Source of the DNA: Rhodoferax koreense
GTDB lineage: Bacteria; Pseudomonadota; Gammaproteobacteria; Burkholderiales; Burkholderiaceae_C
NCBI RefSeq assembly: GCF_001955695.1
Contig: NZ_CP019238.1
Coordinates: 7,277-71,276 of the forward strand
Reading direction: 5' to 3'
Length of the DNA stretch: 64,000 nt
Shown here one piece after another: positions 18,454 to 25,240 of the stretch (its first letter is position 1; every line of letters begins with the position of its first letter). The notes beneath the pieces were generated by a model. That model searched no databases. It was not told the origin of the DNA and saw only the letters and a list, made by a program, of their open reading frames with translations. The position numbers and the translations under genes are program-made.

Positions 18454-18768
18454 TCAGTCGTCCGCGTCGTCGTGCAGGATCGACTCGTAGTCCTGCCCGC
18501 CGTAGAACACGCCGATGATGGAAACCAGATCGCCGGCCACATCGAAGGCGATCACGGCGCGCTTGCGGTAGTTCGTGATGCGCAGGCCGGGCCGCACATC
18601 GTCGCGCATGGTGCCGCGCAGTGGAAACGTGCGCAGGCTTTCGCAATAGGTGACGATTGCCTCGGTGTAGCGAGCGGCAACGTCAGGCGACGCCGCCGCC
18701 GCGATGTAGCGGTACAGCTCGGCAAGCTGCTCTTCGGCCTCGGGCGAGAAGACGACCGCGTAGCTCAT
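18454..18768 (-). CDS. parE: ParE/RelE-family toxin
   Basis: A 104-aa protein of the RelE/ParE toxin fold (SPEAEEQLAELYRYIAAAAS; MRDDVRPGLRITNYRKRAVI; VSIIGVFYGGQDYESIL). ParE toxins poison gyrase. The gene overlaps the upstream antitoxin gene by four bases, the normal antitoxin-first order. In this plasmid it would stabilise inheritance by killing plasmid-free cells. The gyrase target is assigned from family resemblance only. Confidence 0.85.
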   Translation of the reverse strand: MSYAVVFSPEAEEQLAELYRYIAAAASPDVAARYTEAIVTYCESLRTFPLRGTMRDDVRPGLRITNYRKRAVIAFDVAGDLVSIIGVFYGGQDYESILHDDADD

Positions 18769-19034
18769 TGCGCCTTCGCATGCTCGGCGGCCAGGCGGGC
18801 GCGCACCTGGTCGGCGGTGACGGCTCGGGAGGGATCGGCTTTCAGGGCGTCATACGCCGGGCCGACCTGGTTGTGAAGCCAGGACTCGACGGCGCGATCA
18901 CGCGCGAGTAGCGCACGCAGGCCGTCGCGGATGACCTCGCTTTCGCTCGCGTACTCCCCGGTCTTGACCTTCGTTTTCACCACGTCGGCCATGTCGTTCG
19001 GCAGGGTGATGCTCAGTTGCTGGGTGGTTCGCAT
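18765..19034 (-). CDS. parD: ParD-family antitoxin
   Basis: An 89-aa antitoxin: a ribbon-helix-helix N-terminus (QQLSITLPNDMADVVKTKV; YASESEVIRDGLRALLARDR) that would bind its own promoter, and an Ala-rich C-terminus that neutralises the toxin. ATG 19034 with GGAGG upstream is preferred over ATGs at 19055 and 19046. Its promoter faces the klcA promoter across about 60 bp, so KorA/KorB binding there could also affect it. Confidence 0.85.
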   Translation of the reverse strand: MRTTQQLSITLPNDMADVVKTKVKTGEYASESEVIRDGLRALLARDRAVESWLHNQVGPAYDALKADPSRAVTADQVRARLAAEHAKAQ

Positions 19035-19089
19035 GGCGGCCTCCATTCGGTTCAATAGGATTCAATCCTATCACTCCAAGGGGACGAAG

Positions 19090-19155
19090 TCCAGTTTAGC
19101 GGCTAAAGTTTAGCTAAAGTGCTTGACAGGTTAGGACATTTTGTCCTAATATACG
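19090..19155 (+). promoter_or_regulatory. klcA promoter with KorB, KorA and KorC operators
   Basis: KorB site 19095-19107 (TTTAGCGGCTAAA), KorA site 19108-19119, -35 TTGACA 19123-19128, -10 TAATAT 19147-19152 (18-bp spacing), and the KorC palindrome TTAGGACATTTTGTCCTAA 19131-19149 between and over them. Three repressors converge on one promoter. Confidence 0.93.
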
Positions 19156-19202
19156 TCTTGAAGGCCGGGCATGTCGCCCAGGTCAACTACCGGAGAGTTC
19201 CG

Positions 19203-19631
19203 ATGAACACCCAAGACCAACCCGTCACCGCTTCCCTGGTCGCCGAGGCCCAGCGCCTCGACTTCTTGCCTACCTACTTCGGCCCGCGCCTGATGATGCG
19301 CGGCGAGGCCCTTGTGTACGCCTGGCTGCGCCGGCTCTGCGAACGCTACAACGGCGCGTATTGGCACTACTACACCCTGTCGGACGGCGGTTTCTACCTG
19401 GCCCCCGACCTGGCCGAGCGCCTGGAGATCGAGGTAGACGGCAACGGCTTCCGGGGCGAACTGTCGGCCGACGCCGCCGGCATTGTCGCAACCCTGTTCG
19501 CGCTCGGCCAGCTCGCGGCCGAGATCGCCGGCACGGACGCGGCCGACGCCCTGATCGACCGCTATCACTTCCTGCGCGGCTTCGCGGCCGGCCACCCCGA
19601 GGCCGCTGCGATCTACCGGGCTATTGACTGA
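19203..19631 (+). CDS. klcA: KlcA, antirestriction protein of the ArdB family
   Basis: A 142-aa ArdB/KlcA protein (LDFLPTYFGPRLMMRGEALV; YWHYYTLSDGGFYLAPDL). Family members counter type I restriction without mimicking DNA. ATG 19203 follows CGGAGAG; a longer frame from 19119 runs through the operator and is rejected. First gene of the klcA-klcB-korC operon; an iteron-like sequence overlaps its stop. Confidence 0.92.
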   Translation: MNTQDQPVTASLVAEAQRLDFLPTYFGPRLMMRGEALVYAWLRRLCERYNGAYWHYYTLSDGGFYLAPDLAERLEIEVDGNGFRGELSADAAGIVATLFALGQLAAEIAGTDAADALIDRYHFLRGFAAGHPEAAAIYRAID

Positions 19632-19639
19632 TGAGGGGC
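19625..19639 (+). promoter_or_regulatory. Isolated oriV-type iteron overlapping the klcA stop codon
   Basis: TGACTGATGAGGGGC differs at one base from the oriV iteron variant TGACAGATGAGGGGC. It contains the klcA TGA stop. If TrfA binds here it is about 1.2 kb from the nearest oriV iteron. Confidence 0.6.
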
Positions 19640-19682
19640 GGCCCCGGCTCCGGCCGGGGCTGCACCAGGAGCACGTCAAGCG

Positions 19683-20888
19683 ATGGCGAAGCGAACAAAG
19701 CAACCGGCCCAGGCGGGCCAGGACTGGAGCGCGCCGGCGGCCGAGCTGCTGGCCGAGCTGCCGGCAGACCGTGACGGCCTGCTGGCTGCGGCCGTTGCGG
19801 CCGTGGTGGAGATCGACGCGGCTGTCATGCGCGGCGACGGGGCGGCGGCCGAGCTGGCCGGCGACCGATACGAGGCGATCATCTGGAAGCTGAACGGCGG
19901 CACGAACTTCGGGTGCATGGCCGACGACGAGGCCGCCGGCCGCGTCATCGAGCGGCATTGCGCTGCGGTGCCGGGGGACGTGCCCTTGTGGGGCCAGCGC
20001 GGCCAGTTCCTGGCCGTGGCGGGCGACGTGCGCGCCCTGGTGGAGTACGAGGCCGGTTATGGCGGGCCGCTCAACGCGCATTTTCAGTTCCACGCGGTTG
20101 ACCTGGACAGGCCGTTTATCTCGGCGACGGGCTATCGCTCGCACTTCGACACGGCGCGGGGCTGCATGACCGTGGACGAGGTTGCGCGCGGCATCCTGAC
20201 GGCCATGCTGGCCGAGAAGAAGCGGCCGGTGTTGATCGAGGCCAACTACCGCGACCGCTTGGCCGACGCTCCCCTGCCCGATTGGCTGGCCGGCCTGGTG
20301 CCGCCGGCGCGGCGCGAGCCGGCGACCGTGACGATCCCGCCGGGCTTCGTCTTGGTCGATGTGGTGCTGCCGGCGCACAAGGCGTTCATCGCGCGGCGCT
20401 GGGCGGCCGAGGCGGCGGGCAAGGTCAAGGCGGCCAGGGCCGCCAGGTCGAACGCCAAGGGAAAGGCCGGGGGCCGCGAGCGAGATCCCGCATCGGCGGA
20501 AACGGCGATGCGCTGCAGCACCGCCAAAGCTGACGATTGCAAGGCCGAGGCTGGGCCTGTATCGCCAGAAGCGACGATGCCGGGCGCAGGCGAAGCATCC
20601 TGCAGCACCGCCAGGAATGGCGATGCAGGCCCGGCCGACCTGGTGGAGTTCACGCCCGCACCAGGCCAACGGTGCGAGATCGTGAGCGTCCACCATCCGG
20701 TGTTCGCCAAGGAGATCGGCAAGCGCGTCATCATCGTGAAGGTGCATCCAGACACCCGCCAGGTGTGGGCGCATGACGACCGGCCGGTGACATACAAGAC
20801 CAACCGCGCGGGCCGCCGTGTGGTGGATTCAGACCCGAGCTGCATTCAGTCGATCTACGGATTCGACCAACTGCGGCTTATCACGTGA
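19683..20888 (+). CDS. klcB: KlcB, IncP operon protein with KorA/TrbA-type interaction segment
   Basis: A 401-aa protein of the klc operon. Residues about 220-245 (IPPGFVLVDVVLPAHKAFIA) resemble the C-terminal interaction domain of KorA and TrbA. Residues about 270-320 are encoded by the hairpin-repeat family and are Ala/Ser/Asp-rich, probably a linker. The last 80 residues (PGQRCEIVSVHHPVFAKEIG to the end) form a separate folded-looking tail. The function is not established; a link to the central regulators is suggested by the shared segment. Confidence 0.85.
   Translation: MAKRTKQPAQAGQDWSAPAAELLAELPADRDGLLAAAVAAVVEIDAAVMRGDGAAAELAGDRYEAIIWKLNGGTNFGCMADDEAAGRVIERHCAAVPGDVPLWGQRGQFLAVAGDVRALVEYEAGYGGPLNAHFQFHAVDLDRPFISATGYRSHFDTARGCMTVDEVARGILTAMLAEKKRPVLIEANYRDRLADAPLPDWLAGLVPPARREPATVTIPPGFVLVDVVLPAHKAFIARRWAAEAAGKVKAARAARSNAKGKAGGRERDPASAETAMRCSTAKADDCKAEAGPVSPEATMPGAGEASCSTARNGDAGPADLVEFTPAPGQRCEIVSVHHPVFAKEIGKRVIIVKVHPDTRQVWAHDDRPVTYKTNRAGRRVVDSDPSCIQSIYGFDQLRLIT
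20490..20627. repeat. Hairpin repeats inside the klcB coding region
   Basis: Units with CATCG/CGATG arms lie in frame within klcB. The copy at 20600-20626 (CCTGCAGCACCGCCAGG then AATGGCGATG) is identical over about 27 bases to 1330-1356. The repeats appear to have been inserted without breaking the frame. Confidence 0.75.
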
Positions 20889-20904
20889 CCAGGAGAAGAA
20901 ACGA

Positions 20905-21162
20905 ATGACGAACGACGCCAATATCCGGCTGGAGTGCTTGAAGCCGGCCGAGCGGTGGGCGCAGCCGAGCGGCGAAGAGGTGCGCGAGGTGCTGCGCCTG
21001 GCGGGCCTCACCGGCGGCAAAGCCGCGAAGGTGCTGGGCCTCGGCCCGAAGGGCGACCGGACGATCCGGCGATGGGTGGGCGAGGACACGCCGATCCCTT
21101 ATGCCGCGTGGGCGCTGCTGTGCGACTACGCCGGCCTCGGGCTGATCTGGAAAGAGGCTTGA
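20905..21162 (+). CDS. korC: KorC, repressor of the klc and kle operons
   Basis: An 85-aa helix-turn-helix repressor (TGGKAAKVLGLGPKGDRTIR). It binds the TAGGACA...TGTCCTA palindromes at 19131-19149 and 21250-21266. ATG 20905 follows AGGAGAAG. As the last gene of the klcA operon it controls its own synthesis. Confidence 0.92.
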   Translation: MTNDANIRLECLKPAERWAQPSGEEVREVLRLAGLTGGKAAKVLGLGPKGDRTIRRWVGEDTPIPYAAWALLCDYAGLGLIWKEA

Positions 21163-21178
21163 CGCCAGGGAAAGAGGC

Positions 21179-21270
21179 TTTAGCGGCTAAAGTGCTAGGC
21201 ATCGGACTACGGTAAAGCGAAAATAGTTTAGCTAAAGTGCTTGACAGGCTAGGACATTTTGTCCTAATAT
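21179..21270 (+). promoter_or_regulatory. kleA promoter with KorB, KorA and KorC operators
   Basis: KorB site 21179-21191, KorA site 21226-21237, -35 TTGACA 21241-21246, -10 TAATAT 21265-21270 (18 bp), KorC site 21250-21266. From the KorA site to the -10 it is almost identical to the klcA promoter; here 34 bp separate the KorB and KorA sites, whereas at klcA they abut. Confidence 0.93.
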
Positions 21271-21321
21271 AGCACTTGAAGGCCGGGCATTCCGCCCAGG
21301 TCGATTACCGGAGAGGTTCCG

Positions 21322-21558
21322 ATGAGCAAGAACAAGATCATGCCTTGGGTTGACGCCCTGCCGAATGTGGAAGCCACCGACTTCCAAGCCCGCCGCGACC
21401 AGATCGAGGCCACGATGGCCGAGGCGGCCGAGCTGGTGAAGCAGGCGGAAGAGCTGCGCGGCAAAGCCTATTTCGCCGCCTTGAGCCTGGAGGCCAGTGC
21501 CAAGGGCGAATGGTCGAGCCAAGCGGTCGAGCAGGCCAAGCGCAGCGTCGGCTGGTAA
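21322..21558 (+). CDS. kleA: KleA, small helical protein of the kle operon
   Basis: A 78-aa acidic, largely helical protein (EATDFQARRDQIEATMAEAA) that starts with SKNKIMPWVDALP as in IncP KleA. Its role in stable maintenance is not defined. ATG 21322 follows GGAGAGG. Confidence 0.88.
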   Translation: MSKNKIMPWVDALPNVEATDFQARRDQIEATMAEAAELVKQAEELRGKAYFAALSLEASAKGEWSSQAVEQAKRSVGW

Positions 21559-21616
21559 GGGAAGGCGGCCCGGCTTCGGCCGGGTCATCAACGGAACGCC
21601 AAGAGGAAACAGTCCC

Positions 21617-21832
21617 ATGAGCAAAGGCAAGATCGAGATCATCGAGACGTGCTGCCGGCGCTGCGGCAAGAGCATCCGAACCTTGAGCCACACCATCATC
21701 GGCGCCGATGATGCCCGCGAGAAGTTCGGCAGCATCTGCGGCGGCTGCATCACGCCGGAGGAAGATAACGAGCTGACGGAAATGCTGCTGGCGGCGGCCG
21801 TGCGACGCATGAGCGGAGCGACGCTGCAATGA
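21617..21832 (+). CDS. kleB: KleB, small cysteine-rich protein
   Basis: A 71-aa protein with CCRRCGKS and CGGC motifs that look like a single zinc-binding site. It follows kleA by 58 bp. The start at 21617 is preceded by AGAGGAAA. The function is unknown; the name is assigned from position and length. Confidence 0.75.
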   Translation: MSKGKIEIIETCCRRCGKSIRTLSHTIIGADDAREKFGSICGGCITPEEDNELTEMLLAAAVRRMSGATLQ

Positions 21833-21976
21833 CGGCATTCCACACGTTCGACGGCCCCAGGTGGAGGAACGCCCCGGAGTGATCCGGGGCGCTTGGCCTG
21901 GTGCTGGCACACCGTAACCATGCTTCCGAGTGGGAGCATCCAGCATTCAACACGTAACCGCGTGGAGGGTCAAGCC

Positions 21977-22306
21977 ATGTCCAACATCGTCAAGTTCCCC
22001 AGGGCGAGCAAGCCGCCGGCTCCCGAGCCGGTGCAGCCTGCCGCGCCCGCTGCTGCGCCTGCCGCACCCAAGGCCGAAGGCCGGGGCCTGGTGGCCGGCC
22101 TGGTCAAGTTCGTATGGGTGGCGACCGTGCTGGTCTGGCCGGTGCTCAAGTGGGTGCTGGCGATCATCACCTTCTTCCAGTTCGTGCGGATGCTCTACCA
22201 CTGGAACACGCCTGGCGTGTATGCCGGCTGGTCGTTCCTGGCGTACTTCGCGGCACTGACCGCGATCACCTACTTCGTTTCGATCTACAAACCGAAAGGG
22301 CTTTGA
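21977..22306 (+). CDS. kleE: KleE, small membrane protein
   Basis: A 109-aa protein: a Pro/Ala-rich N-terminal third, then two or three hydrophobic segments (FVWVATVLVWPVLKWVLAII; YAGWSFLAYFAALTAITYFV). ATG 21977 follows GGAGGGTC. It corresponds to KleE of IncP-1 beta plasmids. The function is unknown. Confidence 0.85.
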   Translation: MSNIVKFPRASKPPAPEPVQPAAPAAAPAAPKAEGRGLVAGLVKFVWVATVLVWPVLKWVLAIITFFQFVRMLYHWNTPGVYAGWSFLAYFAALTAITYFVSIYKPKGL

Positions 22307-22307
22307 C

Positions 22308-22838
22308 ATGGCAAAGCAGACCCTCCCCTACCCGCCTGGCTTCGTGGAGCCGACCACTGGCCGCGTGGCCGTCCTGGTGCGCGAGTACGCGGACAGCGAC
22401 TTGAACGGCGACGCGCCGGCCTACTGGTACAGCGCGCAATCCGAAGAATGGGGCCTTGACCCCTGGCGTCTCGTGGAGGGCGTCGATCCGCACGTGGGCG
22501 GCGGTTCCTTCGACGTGTGCTTTGCCAGCGGCGGCACGCGCACCGTAGGCCCGCTGATGACGTTCTTCCTGAGTGCCGCCCATGCGGCACAGCTCATTGA
22601 CGCCAAGGGGGAAGAGTTGGCCTTGCAGCGCGCCACCCTGGCCGTCATCGCGGACGGGCTGGGCCTGCCTGCCAAGGCGCTGCGCATCGAGGCGAAGGTG
22701 GAGGGCCGGCCGGCCGTGTTCTACGACCAGGACGGGGCCACGCTTTGCGCGTGCGCGGTGGATTCCGACCACTGGCGACAGGCGCGGGCGACGGCCGCAA
22801 CGGCATCGGCCATCGACAAGGCGCGAACAAATTTTTAG
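22308..22838 (+). CDS. kleF: KleF, kle operon protein of unknown function
   Basis: A 176-aa soluble protein (PYPPGFVEPTTGRVAVLVRE) beginning one base after the kleE stop, so coupled to it. It is the last gene of the kle operon; its stop lies inside the KorB operator of the next promoter. Matches KleF by position. No catalytic motif is visible. Confidence 0.85.
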   Translation: MAKQTLPYPPGFVEPTTGRVAVLVREYADSDLNGDAPAYWYSAQSEEWGLDPWRLVEGVDPHVGGGSFDVCFASGGTRTVGPLMTFFLSAAHAAQLIDAKGEELALQRATLAVIADGLGLPAKALRIEAKVEGRPAVFYDQDGATLCACAVDSDHWRQARATAATASAIDKARTNF

Positions 22839-22879
22839 CCGCTAAAACGCTTGACGGCTTCGCATGGTTTAGCTAAACT
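22834..22879 (+). promoter_or_regulatory. korA/incC/korB promoter with KorB and KorA operators
   Basis: KorB site 22834-22846, -35 TTGACG 22851-22856, KorA site GTTTAGCTAAAC 22867-22878 covering the -10 TAAACT 22874-22879 (17-bp spacing). Same layout as the trfA promoter, giving joint autoregulation of the central control operon. Confidence 0.93.
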
Positions 22880-22938
22880 TCTGCACATGGTCGGCGGCTG
22901 GCACCGCCATTTGTTCAACAAACCGGGTGTGGAGTGTT

Positions 22939-24015
22939 ATGGGTGCAATCCATGAAGAAACGGCTAACCGAAGCCCAATTCCAGACGGCCATCAAGGGGC
23001 TGGAGATCGGGCAGCAGACCATCGACATAGCGCGCGGCGTGCTGGTCGATGGCCGGCCCCAGGCGGAGTTTGTCACTTCGCTGGGGCTGACCAAGGGGGC
23101 GGTGTCGCAGGCGGTCAGTCGCGTATGGGCAGCAGCAGGGGAACAGCTCCCCGAGGGCTTCGAGCGAGTGACGGCGGTACTGCCGGAGCATCAAGCGTTC
23201 ATCGTCAAGAAGTGGGAAGCAGACGCCAAGAGGAAACAGGAACCCAAGTCATGAAAACACTGGTCACGGCAATTCAGAAGGGCGGTCAAGGCAAGACGTT
23301 CGCCACCTGCCACCTGGCATTCGACTTCCTGGAGCGCGGCCTTCGCGTGGCCGTGATCGACCTGGACACCCAGGGCAACGCATCGTTCACGCTGTCGGCG
23401 TACCAATCGGGCTACCTCGCCAGCCAGTTGTTCACCGGCGACACCGATGACCTGCGGTATTGGTTCGGCAAGCGCGAGGGCGAGAGCCTGGCGCTGATCG
23501 CGGCAGACGCCAACCTGGCGAACCTGGACAAGATGGAGCTTTCCCAGGCGGCCGCCGCGCTGCGGGCCAGTGTGGCCGCGCTGGGCGAGTTCTTCGACGT
23601 GTGCCTGATCGACACGGCCCCCTCCCTTGGCGTCGCCATGACGGCGGCCGTGCTGACGGCCGACTACATGCTGTCGCCCATCGAAATGGAGGCGTACAGC
23701 TTGCAGGGCATGAAGAAGATGGTCGCGGTCATCAGCAACCTGCGCAAGCAGAACCCCAAGCTGCGCTTCCTCGGCATGGTGCCGAACAAGGTGGACGCGC
23801 GGAAGCCGCGCCACGTCAACAACCTGGCGACGTTGCAGCAGGCATACCCGCAGCTCATCTTGCCGTTCAGCATCGGCGCGCGTGACAGCATCGCCGAGGC
23901 GCTGGGCGAGCAGATGCCGGTGTGGAAGATCAAGAAGACCGCCGCGCGGAAGGCCACCCAGGAGGTGCGTGCGCTGGCGGATTACGTGTTCACGAAGATG
24001 GAGATCGCGCAATGA
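22939..24015 (+). CDS. incC: IncC, ParA-family partition ATPase (long and short forms)
   Basis: The short form starts at 23251 (254 aa, MKTLVTAIQKGGQGKTFATC) with the deviant Walker A KGGQGKT, then DLDTQGNAS and CLIDTAPSLG. The long form (358 aa) starts at 22939 with MGAIHEETANR, and its first 104 residues are read from the DNA that also encodes korA in another frame. IncC works with KorB in active partition; the long N-terminus is the dispensable, regulatory part in RP4. Confidence 0.93.
   Translation: MGAIHEETANRSPIPDGHQGAGDRAADHRHSARRAGRWPAPGGVCHFAGADQGGGVAGGQSRMGSSRGTAPRGLRASDGGTAGASSVHRQEVGSRRQEETGTQVMKTLVTAIQKGGQGKTFATCHLAFDFLERGLRVAVIDLDTQGNASFTLSAYQSGYLASQLFTGDTDDLRYWFGKREGESLALIAADANLANLDKMELSQAAAALRASVAALGEFFDVCLIDTAPSLGVAMTAAVLTADYMLSPIEMEAYSLQGMKKMVAVISNLRKQNPKLRFLGMVPNKVDARKPRHVNNLATLQQAYPQLILPFSIGARDSIAEALGEQMPVWKIKKTAARKATQEVRALADYVFTKMEIAQ
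22952..23254 (+). CDS. korA: KorA, global transcriptional repressor
   Basis: A 100-aa repressor lying wholly within the N-terminal part of incC in a different frame. Helix-turn-helix LGLTKGAVSQAVSRVW; C-terminal dimerisation segment PEGFERVTAVLPEHQAFIVK, almost the same as in TrbA. It binds the GTTTAGCTAAAC sites at the trfA, klcA, kleA, korA and probably kfrA promoters. Its stop overlaps the short incC start (ATGA). Confidence 0.95.
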   Translation: MKKRLTEAQFQTAIKGLEIGQQTIDIARGVLVDGRPQAEFVTSLGLTKGAVSQAVSRVWAAAGEQLPEGFERVTAVLPEHQAFIVKKWEADAKRKQEPKS

Positions 24016-25061
24016 GCGCCAAGACCAACGCCAAGAAGAAGGAGCAGGACAAGCCGCAATCGTCCGGGCTGGGCCTGGACGGGCTGGGCGACCTGGCCGG
24101 CCTGCTGAACGAGCAGCCGGCGGCCAACGCCGGCGGCGCAGGCCCGCAGGAGCTGCCGCTTGACCTGATCGACGAAGACCCGCACCAGCCGCGCACGGCC
24201 GACAACCCCGGCTTCTCGCCGGAGAGCATCGCGGAGATCGGCGAGACGATCAAAGCGCGCGGCGTGAAGTCGCCCATCAGCGTGCGCGAGAACCCGGACG
24301 CACCGGGGCGCTACCTCATCAACCACGGCGCGCGGCGCTATCGCGGCTCGAAGTGGGCGCACAAGACCACGATCCCGGCCTTCATCGACAACGACTACAA
24401 CGAGGCCGACCAGGTTATCGAGAACCTGCAACGCAATGAGCTGACGGCGCGTGAGATCGCCGACTTCATCGGCCGCGAGCTGGCGAAGGGCAAGAAGAAG
24501 GGCGAGATCGCCAAGGAGATCGGCAAGTCGCCGGCCTTCGTCACGCAGCACGTCACGCTGCTGGACTTGCCCGAACCCATTGCCGAGGCGTTCAATAGCG
24601 GCCGGGGCAAGGACGTGACTGTCATCAACGAGCTGGTGACGGCCTACAAGAAGAACCCCGACGAGGTGGCCGCCTGGCTGGCCGACGACAGCCAGGAGCT
24701 GACGCGCGGCTCGGTGAAGCTGCTGCGCGAGTTCCTGGAGGACAAGCGCAGTCACGAGGACGGCGACCGTGATCCCAACACCGTCGATGCGCTGACCGGC
24801 AAGACCGACGCCGAGGCCGGCGACGGCGAGCAGGGGCCGCAGGATGATGACGCCAAGGGGAAGAAGGAGCCGAAGGAGGCCGACCCCGACAAGCTCAAGA
24901 AGGCCATCATCCAGGTCAAGCACGACGACCGGCCGGCACGGCTGATCCTCAACCGCCGGCCCCCGGCCGAGGGCTGGGCCTGGCTCAAATACGAGGATGA
25001 CGGCCAGGAGTTCGAGGCCGACCTTGGCACCGTGCAGCTTGTCGCGCTGCTGGAGGGCTGA
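24012..25061 (+). CDS. korB: KorB, ParB-family partition protein and repressor
   Basis: A 349-aa ParB homologue: N-terminal LDLIDEDPHQPR, the arginine patch (NHGARRYRGS), helix-turn-helix ...GKSPAFVTQHVTLLDLP, an acidic hinge (residues about 245-290), and a C-terminal dimerisation domain. It binds the TTTAGCSGCTAAA sites, both as repressor and as the centromere-binding component with IncC. Its start overlaps the incC stop by four bases. Confidence 0.95.
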   Translation: MSAKTNAKKKEQDKPQSSGLGLDGLGDLAGLLNEQPAANAGGAGPQELPLDLIDEDPHQPRTADNPGFSPESIAEIGETIKARGVKSPISVRENPDAPGRYLINHGARRYRGSKWAHKTTIPAFIDNDYNEADQVIENLQRNELTAREIADFIGRELAKGKKKGEIAKEIGKSPAFVTQHVTLLDLPEPIAEAFNSGRGKDVTVINELVTAYKKNPDEVAAWLADDSQELTRGSVKLLREFLEDKRSHEDGDRDPNTVDALTGKTDAEAGDGEQGPQDDDAKGKKEPKEADPDKLKKAIIQVKHDDRPARLILNRRPPAEGWAWLKYEDDGQEFEADLGTVQLVALLEG

Positions 25062-25105
25062 CACGCCCAGCGCCGGGCATCGCCGACCACCGACCCCCAC
25101 CCATC

Positions 25106-25133
25106 GCCCCGCCATCGAGCGGGGCTTTTTTTT
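25106..25133 (+). terminator. Terminator after korB
   Basis: Stem GCCCC / GGGGC around GCCATCGAGC with eight T directly after, 44 bases past the korB stop. Confidence 0.88.
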
Positions 25134-25141
25134 GCCCGCGT

Positions 25142-25221
25142 TTTAGCCGCTAAAAAAGGTTCAGCTAAACCGCTTGCGTAGTGTTGTATGTTGTAGTATG
25201 CTACACGCTACAACATACAAC
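25142..25221 (+). promoter_or_regulatory. kfrA promoter with KorB site, KorA-like site and KfrA palindrome
   Basis: KorB site 25142-25154; a KorA-like site with one change (GTTCAGCTAAAC) 25159-25170; -35 TTGCGT 25174-25179; -10 TATGCT 25197-25202 (17 bp). A perfect 14-bp inverted repeat, GTTGTATGTTGTAG at 25183-25196 and its complement at 25208-25221, brackets the -10 and is the likely KfrA autoregulatory operator. Confidence 0.88.
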
Positions 25222-25240
25222 CGGCCAAAGGAGGCCCGAC

